A stretch of 8,256 nt of DNA from an uncultured Ruminococcus sp. (GTDB lineage Bacteria > Bacillota > Clostridia > Oscillospirales > Acutalibacteraceae). The notes beneath the pieces are model-generated. The model was not told where the DNA came from, made no database searches, and worked only from the letters and a program-made list of their open reading frames with translations. The stretch covers positions 1-8,256 of the forward strand of contig CACYDK010000075.1 in assembly GCA_902773155.1 (NCBI GenBank), given 5' to 3'. Positions 1-7,056 of this stretch are shown piece after piece. The number at the start of each line of letters is the position of its first letter. Position 1 is the stretch's first letter. Made by a program: the position numbers and the translations under genes.

Positions 1-97
1 ATAAATGCAGGAGGAAAAGCTTTCAAAAGGCTTCTGGTCGTTTTCAATAAAAATCTCGTGAAAATATAGTAATAATCCCGAATTTACTTGCTTGATA

Positions 98-126
98 TTG
101 AAAAAAACGGTAAATAAGAATAAAAT
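98..126 (+). promoter_or_regulatory. Sigma-A-like promoter of the GGDEF-EAL gene
   Basis: A TTGAAA hexamer at 98-103 and a TAAAAT hexamer at 121-126 are separated by exactly 17 bases; each matches the sigma-A consensus at five of six positions. Transcription would begin near 133, leaving a leader of about 43 bases before the ATG at 176. The promoter lies inside the longest possible reading frame (from the TTG at 92), which argues that translation starts at 176. This is recognised by eye and is not experimentally supported. Confidence 0.55.
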
Positions 127-163
127 AATTCGGGTATGTACAAGCTTTGATTATCCGGATAAA

Positions 164-170
164 AAGGTGG
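164..170 (+). promoter_or_regulatory. Ribosome binding site deciding the start at 176
   Basis: AAGGTGG, one mismatch from AAGGAGG, lies five bases before the ATG at 176. The alternative upstream start, TTG at 92, has no purine-rich site before it. Together with the promoter at 98-126 this favours the ATG start. Confidence 0.6.
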
Positions 171-175
171 TAAGT

Positions 176-2713
176 ATGAACACAGCTTTATTTCGATTGT
201 TCAGGACGATAGCGCGACCCAAGGACATCCTGGACTTTCTGGACAACTCCTCGTTTGACGAGTTGATTGAGTTTAACCTAATAAACGACAATTTTACAAA
301 GCTCTTTTACACGGATAAAAAATACACCTTTCCCCTGACCGAGGGCTCGTTCAGGGAGCTTTTTGTAGGCATGTCCGAGCTGCTTGTACACCCCGAGGAC
401 AAAGAGCGCTTTTGCTCGCTTATAAACCCCGTTACTCTTCATTTCAAGCTTGGAAACTCTGATGTACCCGGACTTATCTGCGACGAGTTTCGCTTCCATA
501 TGCTCAGCGATAACTGGCGCTGGGTCGAGGTCGTGCTCGTGTCGGGCAGCTTTTGGGGGCTTTCGAAGGATATTTTCCGCGTTTATATATTCGATATCAA
601 CAGCCGCAAAATGCGTGAGCTCGGATTGAACAACATATATCTCAATCCCGAAAAGCACCGCAACCAAACCACAGGCTTGCAAAGAGAAAAGGCGTTTATG
701 AAGGCTGTCGCGGAACTGACGCGCGATCCTTCGGAAAAATGGTGCATTATCTCGATAGATATCGACAACTTTAAGCTCTTTAACGAGTGGTACGGACACA
801 GCGCCGGCGATCTTTTGATGGCGCAGATCGGCTCTGAATTAAAGAAAACCTACGAAAAGCTCGGAGGTACCGCAGGGTACTTCGGACAGGACGATTTTTG
901 TTTGCTTATCCCCTATGATAAAAAAACGATCACCTCTCTTTACGAGAGCATATCGGAGCTTGTATCCTCAAACGGGAACAGCACGGGCTTCAAGCCCGCC
1001 TTCGGTATAAGCATGGTCGATAAGGGCAGTAAGATACCCGATATAATCGACCGCGCTTTTCTGGCGGCACGCGTTGCTAAGCAGGCCTACGGCCGGCGCA
1101 TTCGCATTTACGACCCGAGCATGTATACTCAGGAGGACGCCGAGTACCGTATTGTAAACGATTTTGCGCAGGCGATAAAAAAACGCGAGATCACCTTTTA
1201 CCTCCAGCCGCAATGCCGCGTTTCGACGGGCAGGATCGTCGGAGCCGAGGCCTTGTGCCGATGGATACTCCCCGACGGAAGTCTTGTTCCGCCGAGCAGC
1301 TTTATACCCGTACTGGAAAAGCACGGACTCATCACAGACCTCGACCTGTACATTTGGGAGGAGGTATGCAAGTGGCAGCTGCGCTTGATCATGGGCGGCA
1401 ATACTCCGCTGCCTGTTTCAGTGAACGTTTCGACCGTAGATATACAAAACATCAACCTTGCGGAGGTTTTGTCCGACCTGACCGAAAAGTACAAGCTCCC
1501 TCATAATCTCCTGAAAATCGAGATCACGGAGTCTTCATACGCAAGCAACGCTCCTCTCGTTAAAAAAACAGTGCAAAGCCTGCACGAAAACGGCTTTACC
1601 GTACTTATGGACGACTTCGGCAGCGGTTACTCGACCCTGAACATGCTGAAAAATCTCAGCGTTGACGTCCTAAAGCTCGACGCTCAGTTTCTTCATATGG
1701 ACGAGAGCAACTCCGAAAGGAGCATACAGATCATCGAGTCGATCAACTCGATGGCTAAAACCATCGGGCTTCCCATAATCGCCGAGGGCGTGGAAAACGA
1801 AAAGCAAAAGGAATTCCTCGGGGATATGGGCTGCAGATATATTCAGGGCTATTACTTTTACCGTCCTATGGACGCTGAAAGCTACGAGGAGCTAATATCC
1901 GATCACAACAATATCGACACCTCGGGAATAACCTTCAAGTCCGATCAGCAGTTCAGGCTCAGAGAAGTACTTGACAAGAACGTTTACAGCGACACCATGC
2001 TGAACAATATCCTGGGACCCTGCGCGTTCTATTCGCTGCACGACGAGGGCGTTGACATAATACGCTTCAACGAACAGTTCTACAAGGTCGTCGACGTTCC
2101 CGATTTTGCCGAAAGGCTCGATAATATCCAGCGCTTTCTGCCGCCCTCCGACGCAGAGCGCATTCGCACGCTATTAAATCAGGCAAAGGCCGATAAATTA
2201 AACGGCTCGAAGGGGCTTTTGCATTTTTATAAAACCGACGACACTCTCACAACCTACTATATGCGCTTTTATTACCTCCGCCGCAAAGAGAACAGAGAGA
2301 TATTCTACGGCTCGGTTCAGAATATCACGAGGCTTTCAACGCTGGAAAAGCAAATGAAGCTGCTCTCGTGTTTTTCGCCCGATACCGCGGTCGTCCTGAC
2401 AAGGAAGCCCAATGGGAATTGTTGCTTCTCGGTGCTTTTTAACGGACTGGAAAAGGAGCTCGGGATGACAAGGGAAATGCTTGAAAACCAGCTCAATAGT
2501 ATTGATCTTAGCAGCCGAGCGGACTCTAACATCACCGCTTCGCCGCACGCCGCGCTTCTTAATTGCTTTCACGATTCCAAACCCTTTGAGGCTACGGTCG
2601 GCGTAAAAGCAAGGGACGGCAAAACGGTAAGGCTCGATATTTTCGGAGACTTCATAACCGACGATACCGATACGACGGACTATATTATAATAGCCAGAAG
2701 GGTATCAAACTAA
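176..2713 (+). CDS. PAS / degenerate GGDEF / EAL protein, probable c-di-GMP phosphodiesterase
   Basis: This gene encodes a soluble signalling protein of 845 residues from the ATG. The N-terminal region (about 60-150) looks PAS-like, with an HPED motif near 72 and a W-R-W near 114. The GGDEF domain (about 165-318) keeps the D-x-D-x-F-K, N and GH..GD elements at 195-212, but its signature reads GQDDF (237-241) and no RxxD inhibitory site precedes it. Cyclase activity is therefore unlikely, though GTP binding could remain. The EAL domain (about 326-575) has GAEALCRW with Glu358, Asn417 in VNVS, EITES near 449-453, DDFGSGYS at 479-486, Lys500, AEGVE with Glu537, and QGYYF with Gln557. This full set of metal-binding and catalytic positions suggests hydrolysis of c-di-GMP to pGpG. 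The last 250 residues resemble one or two further PAS-like sensor domains. No transmembrane segment is seen. An alternative TTG start at 92 adds 28 residues but is disfavoured. Confidence 0.9.
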   Translation: MNTALFRLFRTIARPKDILDFLDNSSFDELIEFNLINDNFTKLFYTDKKYTFPLTEGSFRELFVGMSELLVHPEDKERFCSLINPVTLHFKLGNSDVPGLICDEFRFHMLSDNWRWVEVVLVSGSFWGLSKDIFRVYIFDINSRKMRELGLNNIYLNPEKHRNQTTGLQREKAFMKAVAELTRDPSEKWCIISIDIDNFKLFNEWYGHSAGDLLMAQIGSELKKTYEKLGGTAGYFGQDDFCLLIPYDKKTITSLYESISELVSSNGNSTGFKPAFGISMVDKGSKIPDIIDRAFLAARVAKQAYGRRIRIYDPSMYTQEDAEYRIVNDFAQAIKKREITFYLQPQCRVSTGRIVGAEALCRWILPDGSLVPPSSFIPVLEKHGLITDLDLYIWEEVCKWQLRLIMGGNTPLPVSVNVSTVDIQNINLAEVLSDLTEKYKLPHNLLKIEITESSYASNAPLVKKTVQSLHENGFTVLMDDFGSGYSTLNMLKNLSVDVLKLDAQFLHMDESNSERSIQIIESINSMAKTIGLPIIAEGVENEKQKEFLGDMGCRYIQGYYFYRPMDAESYEELISDHNNIDTSGITFKSDQQFRLREVLDKNVYSDTMLNNILGPCAFYSLHDEGVDIIRFNEQFYKVVDVPDFAERLDNIQRFLPPSDAERIRTLLNQAKADKLNGSKGLLHFYKTDDTLTTYYMRFYYLRRKENREIFYGSVQNITRLSTLEKQMKLLSCFSPDTAVVLTRKPNGNCCFSVLFNGLEKELGMTREMLENQLNSIDLSSRADSNITASPHAALLNCFHDSKPFEATVGVKARDGKTVRLDIFGDFITDDTDTTDYIIIARRVSN

Positions 2714-2728
2714 AACCAACTAAACAGA

Positions 2729-2770
2729 AAAAGCCAATCATTTCAGGGCAATCCGAAATGATTGGCTTTT
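2729..2770. terminator. Bidirectional intrinsic terminator between convergent genes
   Basis: Arms at 2729-2744 and 2755-2770 form a perfect 16-bp stem around a 10-base loop. The stem begins with AAAA and ends with TTTT, so each strand carries a U-run after a GC-containing stem; the reverse-strand run is longer, with five T and then a T-rich tract. It sits 15 bases after the forward stop codon and 13 bases beyond the reverse stop codon, so it can end both transcripts. Confidence 0.9.
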
Positions 2771-2783
2771 AAATTATCGTCAG

Positions 2784-3956
2784 TTAAGCTTTTTTGGCAA
2801 AACGCGGGATCTCTTCTTTTTCCTCGTAGTAAGCGATTTTTGAGTCGTACATCCTTTTATCGGCCTCGCTCACGAGCTGCTCGGCCGTCGCGTCCGGGAA
2901 ATCTCCCGCGAGAACATAGCCCACCGCCATACTGAGATGTCGCGAATAAAGACCCTTCCAGCCCGAGGCCTCCTTGCGCAGAAGCCGCTTTTTATTCTTG
3001 GCCTGCTCCTTGCTCAGCGTTGTTAAAACAACGAACTCATCTCCGCCAATCCTAAAGCAGTGCGAATACTTATCCATCACGTTCGAAATACAGGTAGCCG
3101 CTCCGACAATGAGCTCGTCGCCGGCGCTGTGACCGAAGGCGTCGTTCACAGTCTTGAGACCGTTTATATCGATGACAAACACCGCGAAATCATCGGGCAG
3201 GCTCAGCTTTTTGTTAAGCACCTGTAGCTCCTGGTTATAGGCAAAACGGCTGTTTAAGCCTGTGAGCGTGTCCTTTTCGATCAGTATCTTCTGCCTTTCC
3301 AGAACCTTGTCGGTTCTCATCTGATGGAACTCGGCAAAATTGATAAACAAATACGAGGCGCCTAAGGCGAGCGCTAGATACGCGGTTCTGTAGCTTCCAG
3401 GTAAAAGCTCCTGCATTACAACGCCTGTAACTACGAGCACAAAAACGGCGTACAGCGACGCTTTGTTTCGACGCGGAAACATTCGGCTATAGAGGAAGAA
3501 CTGTATGATAATAATCGCGAGCACAAAAAGGCAAAATCCAAAGTACGCGTAATACAAGGGACCTTTTGTGTAATGATTATGCTCGTCAATCACAAATACG
3601 AGTCCGAAAACGGCCGCGATGATCTGAAAAACCGCGTTAAAGGCCAGCGAAGCCTGCAAAATTTTTGACCATATATTTCGCAGATTCATCAGCAAAGCGA
3701 ACGCCGCGGCCGACATAGGCGTAAGGATATAATCGGCGCATTTTGTAATATACAGCGGAAGCGCCGAGAAGCCTTCCTTTCCGTCGAGCTGGACTCCCAG
3801 CCATTCCGCAAACAAAGCAATAGCGATAGTTAGATATGTAATATAGAACAAGCGCTTATCTTTATTGTCGATCCTGCCGTTTTTCCATACAAGAATTCCC
3901 TGAACGGCAAGCGCCATCCAGACAATAATACTAACAGCAGTATAATAACTATACAT
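2784..3956 (-). CDS. Membrane-bound GGDEF protein, probable diguanylate cyclase
   Basis: This gene encodes a 390-residue inner-membrane protein. The first 210 residues hold about six or seven hydrophobic segments (roughly 7-24, 37-55, 66-90, 98-123, 136-156, 166-184, 189-207), an unassigned membrane sensor module. A linker leads into a GGDEF domain with DTLTGLNSR at 229-237, the variant DINGLK at 263-268, ND at 271-272, GH and GD at 275-280, intact GGDEF at 304-308, and the closing ADKRMY motif at 365-370. These residues fit synthesis of c-di-GMP from two GTP. The RxxD I-site expected just upstream reads DxxS (294-297), so product inhibition through that site is unlikely. The start is supported by GAAGGAGTT seven bases before the ATG. 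The gene converges with the EAL gene, its likely functional opponent, and diverges from the exporter operon. The signal sensed by the membrane region cannot be told from the sequence. Confidence 0.9.
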   Translation of the reverse strand: MYSYYTAVSIIVWMALAVQGILVWKNGRIDNKDKRLFYITYLTIAIALFAEWLGVQLDGKEGFSALPLYITKCADYILTPMSAAAFALLMNLRNIWSKILQASLAFNAVFQIIAAVFGLVFVIDEHNHYTKGPLYYAYFGFCLFVLAIIIIQFFLYSRMFPRRNKASLYAVFVLVVTGVVMQELLPGSYRTAYLALALGASYLFINFAEFHQMRTDKVLERQKILIEKDTLTGLNSRFAYNQELQVLNKKLSLPDDFAVFVIDINGLKTVNDAFGHSAGDELIVGAATCISNVMDKYSHCFRIGGDEFVVLTTLSKEQAKNKKRLLRKEASGWKGLYSRHLSMAVGYVLAGDFPDATAEQLVSEADKRMYDSKIAYYEEKEEIPRFAKKA

Positions 3957-4005
3957 AGATTAACTCCTTCAAAAATAATCTGCAGGGGTAATGATAAGAT
4001 TTATT

Positions 4006-4034
4006 ATTCTATCATACGGGCGTTATTAAAGCAA
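4006..4034 (-). promoter_or_regulatory. Promoter of the membrane GGDEF gene
   Basis: On the reverse strand a TTGCTT hexamer (4034-4029) and a TAGAAT hexamer (4011-4006) are 17 bases apart, and TGA immediately before the -10 gives an extended -10 element. Transcription would begin near 3999, about 42 bases upstream of the ATG, leaving room for the strong ribosome binding site at 3962-3970. It is a by-eye match of good quality. Confidence 0.55.
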
Positions 4035-4363
4035 CAGAAGTAGTGAATAAAATCTACCCCTCTATTCCGGCAAATACTATTAATCTTTTCGGTTTTTTTA
4101 ATGTTGAATCAAAAAGTTGAGTTTTAATTCTAATACAGAAAGATAATGCAGCTTCTGACCCTCCCAAAGTCAGATTACGGGCGATAACCCTTTTCTGCAA
4201 TTTGAGATTTGTAATCCTTTTTTGAAAGGGGATACAGAATCTTCTTCCTAAGTATAAAAAAATACAGGATTGACTCCCGCGCCTGATTGTCGTCTGTGCA
4301 CTAAAAAAACTTTTAAGTTTCACAAAATGATTCTTATATGGAATATTACTATGCGTTTGATTA
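4035..4363. other. AT-rich divergent intergenic stretch without a convincing gene
   Basis: This stretch lies between the divergent promoters. It contains a small inverted repeat (TCTGAC at 4154-4159 and GTCAGA at 4169-4174, loop of nine) with no T-run after it, and a 14-base near-palindrome at 4307-4320 (arms AAACTT and AAGTTT) that could be an operator. A reverse-strand open frame of about 105 codons runs through 4054-4371, but it would need a TTG start with no clear ribosome binding site, and its translation shows no recognisable domain. Forward frames give only peptides shorter than 15 residues. I see no recognisable riboswitch, tRNA or mobile element. Confidence 0.5.
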
Positions 4364-4372
4364 TGATACAAT
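4364..4372 (+). promoter_or_regulatory. Extended -10 promoter of the exporter operon
   Basis: TGATACAAT combines a TGn element with a TACAAT -10 hexamer that matches consensus at five of six positions; no good -35 is visible at the usual distance, as is common for extended -10 promoters. Initiation near 4379 would give a leader of about 28 bases that still contains the GGGGG ribosome binding site. A perfect TATAAT at 4388-4393 lies downstream but would start transcription inside or after that site, so it is the poorer candidate. Confidence 0.4.
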
Positions 4373-4394
4373 TAATATTAATATCTTTATAATA

Positions 4395-4399
4395 GGGGG
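4395..4399 (+). promoter_or_regulatory. Ribosome binding site of the HlyD-like gene
   Basis: The G-rich run AGGGGGT lies eight bases before the GTG at 4408 and five before the TTG at 4405. GTG is the commoner start and the spacing is normal for it, so it is preferred; the difference is one residue. Confidence 0.45.
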
Positions 4400-4407
4400 T
4401 ATTATTG

Positions 4408-4848
4408 GTGAAAAAAGATAAATCCAAGGATCAGATAAATAATATACAATCTCCTGATGACCTCAACAGTTATCTTCGCGTAACAAATCCTTCGATGTGG
4501 TTTGTTTTCGGCTCTATTATGGTGCTGCTTATCGGGTTTATCATAGGCTCTTCGTTTTACAAGATCAAGTCGACCGTTTATATGACAGCGGTAGTAAAGC
4601 GCAACGTAATAACTGTCGTTCCCTCCGACAAATATGATATAAAAGAAGACATGACGGTATATGTCGAAGTGCTCGATAGTAAAACAAACTACTTTAAGGT
4701 GTATAAAGAGAAAATAGAATCCGTTGAATTTGACAAATATGAGGGTGATTACGTCGGACTCATTTACGGCGCCGACGGTATTCCCGACGGCAATTATTCC
4801 GCTTATACAGAAATAACCGATACCCCGATATCATATTTGTTCCATTAA
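4408..4848 (+). CDS. Short HlyD-like membrane subunit of an NHLM-type exporter
   Basis: This gene encodes a small membrane-anchored protein of 146 residues. A charged, Lys-rich cytoplasmic start leads into a segment around LNSYLRVTNPSMW (19-31), which resembles the N-terminus of NHLM secretion proteins of the HlyD family, then one transmembrane helix (about 30-50), then an extracytoplasmic, beta-rich domain of about 95 residues. The stretch IKEDMTVYVEV (79-89) is like the beta-barrel part of HlyD adaptors, and the end (TPISYLF) resembles an adaptor C-terminus. Usual HlyD-like proteins are considerably longer and carry a lipoyl/barrel-sandwich region with a coiled-coil hairpin; neither is seen here. 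A cell without an outer membrane would not need the hairpin that reaches TolC. It is the first gene of the operon, ten bases before the PCAT gene. The family call rests on weak motifs plus context; a lineage-specific accessory protein is the alternative. Confidence 0.7.
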   Translation: MKKDKSKDQINNIQSPDDLNSYLRVTNPSMWFVFGSIMVLLIGFIIGSSFYKIKSTVYMTAVVKRNVITVVPSDKYDIKEDMTVYVEVLDSKTNYFKVYKEKIESVEFDKYEGDYVGLIYGADGIPDGNYSAYTEITDTPISYLFH

Positions 4849-4858
4849 CAGGTGAGCT

Positions 4859-7042
4859 ATGAAAAGAAATATCAAATCTCCCTCCAAAAAAACGGCTCGA
4901 AGCGTCCCTGTTATAATGCAACTGGAGGCGCTCGAATGCGGAGCGGCTTGCCTCGCTATGGTGATGGCTTACTACAATAAATGGATACCGCTCGAAAAAG
5001 TCCGCGAGGACTGCGGAATCTCCCGCGACGGCTCAAACGCCCGAAGCATTGGACTTGCGGCCAAAAGATACGGCTTTGACGCAAAAGCGTACAAGCTCAG
5101 CTGTGAGCAGCTTAAGAAAAACGGAAGCTTCCCCTGCATAATCCACTGGAATTACAACCATTTCGTTGTGCTTCGCGGATTCAGAGGCAACAAGGCTCTC
5201 CTTAACGACCCCGCGCGCGGCGCCTGCAGCGTTTCGATGAAGGAATTCGACGCGGCGTTTACGGGGGTATGCCTGATGTTTTACCCAACCGAGAGCTTCA
5301 TCCCCGGCGGAAGGCGCAAGAGTACCGTTTCCTTTGCAAAAAAGCGCCTCATCGGAGCAGGCTCCGCGGTGGTGTTCGTAGTACTTTCGTCGGTCATTAC
5401 GAGCTTTTTCGGCATAATCAACCCCGCGATGTCCATGATATTCGTCGACAATATCATCGAGAACACAAACGAAAGGCTGAACGTCCTGTTCTACGCCGTC
5501 TTGGCCTTTTTGGCGGCGATACAAACCGTTACGCTCCTGTTCTCCTCCGTTAACTCGCTGAAAATAAAGGGTAAAATGGCCGTAGTCGGCAGCTCCTCCT
5601 TTATCTGGAAGGTGCTCAGACTGCCTATGAATTTCTTTGAGCAAAGGCTTGTGGGCGACATACTTACCCGTCACCGCACCAATGCGTCGATAGCCGATAC
5701 TATCGTACATACCATTGCTCCGCTTGCCATAAACACGGTAATGATAGTTTTCTACCTTGCTGTTATGATTCGCTTCAGCGTTTTTCTGACCATAATAGGG
5801 CTCACGGCGATCGTGCTCAACCTCATAGTATCGCGCTATGTGTCGGCAAAGCGCGTCAACCTTACGCGCGTTCAAATGCGCGACGCCGGACTAATGGCTT
5901 CGACCGCGGTATCGGGCATAAGCATAGTCGAAACCATAAAGTCGAGCGGAGCCGAGGACGGCTGGTTTCGCAAATGGGCGGGACATCAGGCCGCCGTCAA
6001 CAATCAAAACGTAAAAATGGAAAGGCTCAACTCCGGGATCGGAGCAATCCCCGCGTTTTTGTGTCAGCTCGCGAACTATGCCGTGCTGTTTTTCGGGGTA
6101 TGGCTTATGATAAGCGATACCGATAAAACCGTCACCCTGGGCTTGATCCTGACCTTCCAGGGGCTTTTGGCCTCGTTCTTTCAGCCTGCGAATATGCTCA
6201 TAAACGCCGGTCAGACCATCCAGGAAATGCGCACGAATATGGAGCGCATAGAGGACGTAATGGCTTACGAGACCGACCCCAACATCCGCGAAGATAAGAA
6301 AGACGACGATATAAGCGAAAAGCTCTCGGGCTCGGTAGAGATAAAAAACGTGACCTTCGGATATTCGAGGATCGCAGAGCCCCTGCTCAAAGATTTCAGC
6401 CTTACTGTCAACAAGGGCGAGAGCGTCGCGATCGTAGGCGCGAGCGGTTGCGGAAAATCCACCGTCTCAAGGCTGATCGCAGGCCTGTACAGACCGTGGA
6501 GCGGCGAGATACTCTTTGACGGCAAAAAAATCACCGAGATCAACCGCGGAGTCTTTACGAGCTCCGTGGGAATTGTCGATCAGCAAATCTTCTTTTACGA
6601 GGACAGCATACTGGAAAATATACGTATGTGGGACAACACCATTACTCTCTCTGAGGTCGAAAAGGCCGCCAGGGACGCGCAGATCCACAAAATGATCACA
6701 GCGCGCAAGGGCGGCTACCGCTCCCGTGTGTCTGAAAACGGTATGGATATGTCCGGCGGCGAAAGACAGCGTGTAGAAATCGCCCGGGCGCTCGTTTTGA
6801 ACCCCACGCTCATGATACTTGACGAGGCCACCTCGGCGCTTGACGCCCAGACCGAGCAGGACATCATCAGAGCGATCAGAGAGAGAAGCTCGACCTGTAT
6901 CGTCATAGCCCACCGCCTCAGCACCGTGCGCGACTGCGACAGGATAGTCGTGCTCAAAAACGGTGGGATCGTCGAGCAGGGCTCCCACGACGAGCTTATG
7001 AAAATGAACGGCTACTACGCCGACTTGATATACAGCAACTGA
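4859..7042 (+). CDS. C39 peptidase-containing ABC transporter (PCAT), NHLM bacteriocin system type
   Basis: This 727-residue half-transporter should cut the leader of a secreted peptide after a double-glycine-type site and export it with ATP as a homodimer or with a partner. The C39 protease domain (about 15-145) has Gln21 and Cys27 in the QLEALECGAAC motif, His101 in WNYNHFVV and Asp117 in LNDPARG, so the catalytic set is complete. The exporter membrane domain (about 160-450) shows around six hydrophobic segments. The ATPase domain (about 490-727) has Walker A GASGCGKST at 527-535, Q-loop near 575, signature MSGGERQR at 631-638, Walker B LMILDEATSALD at 651-662 and the H-loop His685. The length is typical of the family. 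Start ATG follows AGGTGAG at 4850-4856. It lies in one operon with the HlyD-like gene (10-base gap) and the second ABC gene (14-base gap). The NHLM assignment rests mainly on that partner gene; a lactococcin-type PCAT would otherwise look similar. Confidence 0.93.
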   Translation: MKRNIKSPSKKTARSVPVIMQLEALECGAACLAMVMAYYNKWIPLEKVREDCGISRDGSNARSIGLAAKRYGFDAKAYKLSCEQLKKNGSFPCIIHWNYNHFVVLRGFRGNKALLNDPARGACSVSMKEFDAAFTGVCLMFYPTESFIPGGRRKSTVSFAKKRLIGAGSAVVFVVLSSVITSFFGIINPAMSMIFVDNIIENTNERLNVLFYAVLAFLAAIQTVTLLFSSVNSLKIKGKMAVVGSSSFIWKVLRLPMNFFEQRLVGDILTRHRTNASIADTIVHTIAPLAINTVMIVFYLAVMIRFSVFLTIIGLTAIVLNLIVSRYVSAKRVNLTRVQMRDAGLMASTAVSGISIVETIKSSGAEDGWFRKWAGHQAAVNNQNVKMERLNSGIGAIPAFLCQLANYAVLFFGVWLMISDTDKTVTLGLILTFQGLLASFFQPANMLINAGQTIQEMRTNMERIEDVMAYETDPNIREDKKDDDISEKLSGSVEIKNVTFGYSRIAEPLLKDFSLTVNKGESVAIVGASGCGKSTVSRLIAGLYRPWSGEILFDGKKITEINRGVFTSSVGIVDQQIFFYEDSILENIRMWDNTITLSEVEKAARDAQIHKMITARKGGYRSRVSENGMDMSGGERQRVEIARALVLNPTLMILDEATSALDAQTEQDIIRAIRERSSTCIVIAHRLSTVRDCDRIVVLKNGGIVEQGSHDELMKMNGYYADLIYSN

Positions 7043-7056
7043 CGGGAGGTGTTATG

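Noticed and set aside
1..69. Open frame from the left edge ending in TAG at 67-69, possibly the tail of an upstream gene
   Set aside because: Twenty-two codons without a recognisable motif are too little to support a gene.
1..175. c-di-GMP riboswitch before the EAL gene
   Set aside because: I could not find the conserved GEMM-type core, and the predicted leader is only about 43 bases.
278..799. Reverse-strand open frame of 173 codons inside the EAL gene
   Set aside because: It is antisense to a well-supported gene and has no recognisable domain.
4147..4188. Thirteen-codon forward ORF in the intergenic region as a peptide precursor
   Set aside because: It has no double-glycine leader and no good ribosome binding site, and is far too short for a PCAT substrate with leader.
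4015..4188. Short direct repeat, TACGGGCG at 4015-4022 and 4177-4184
   Set aside because: Two eight-base copies in 170 bases without further extension are compatible with chance; no CRISPR-like periodicity or insertion-sequence ends are seen.
4054..4371. Reverse-strand open frame of about 105 codons in the intergenic region
   Set aside because: It needs a TTG start without a clear ribosome binding site, shows no recognisable domain, and covers the exporter promoter.
5033..5875. Long reverse-strand open frame of 280 codons inside the PCAT gene
   Set aside because: It lies opposite a gene with complete C39 and ABC motifs; its translation is charged and low in sense, typical of an antisense shadow.
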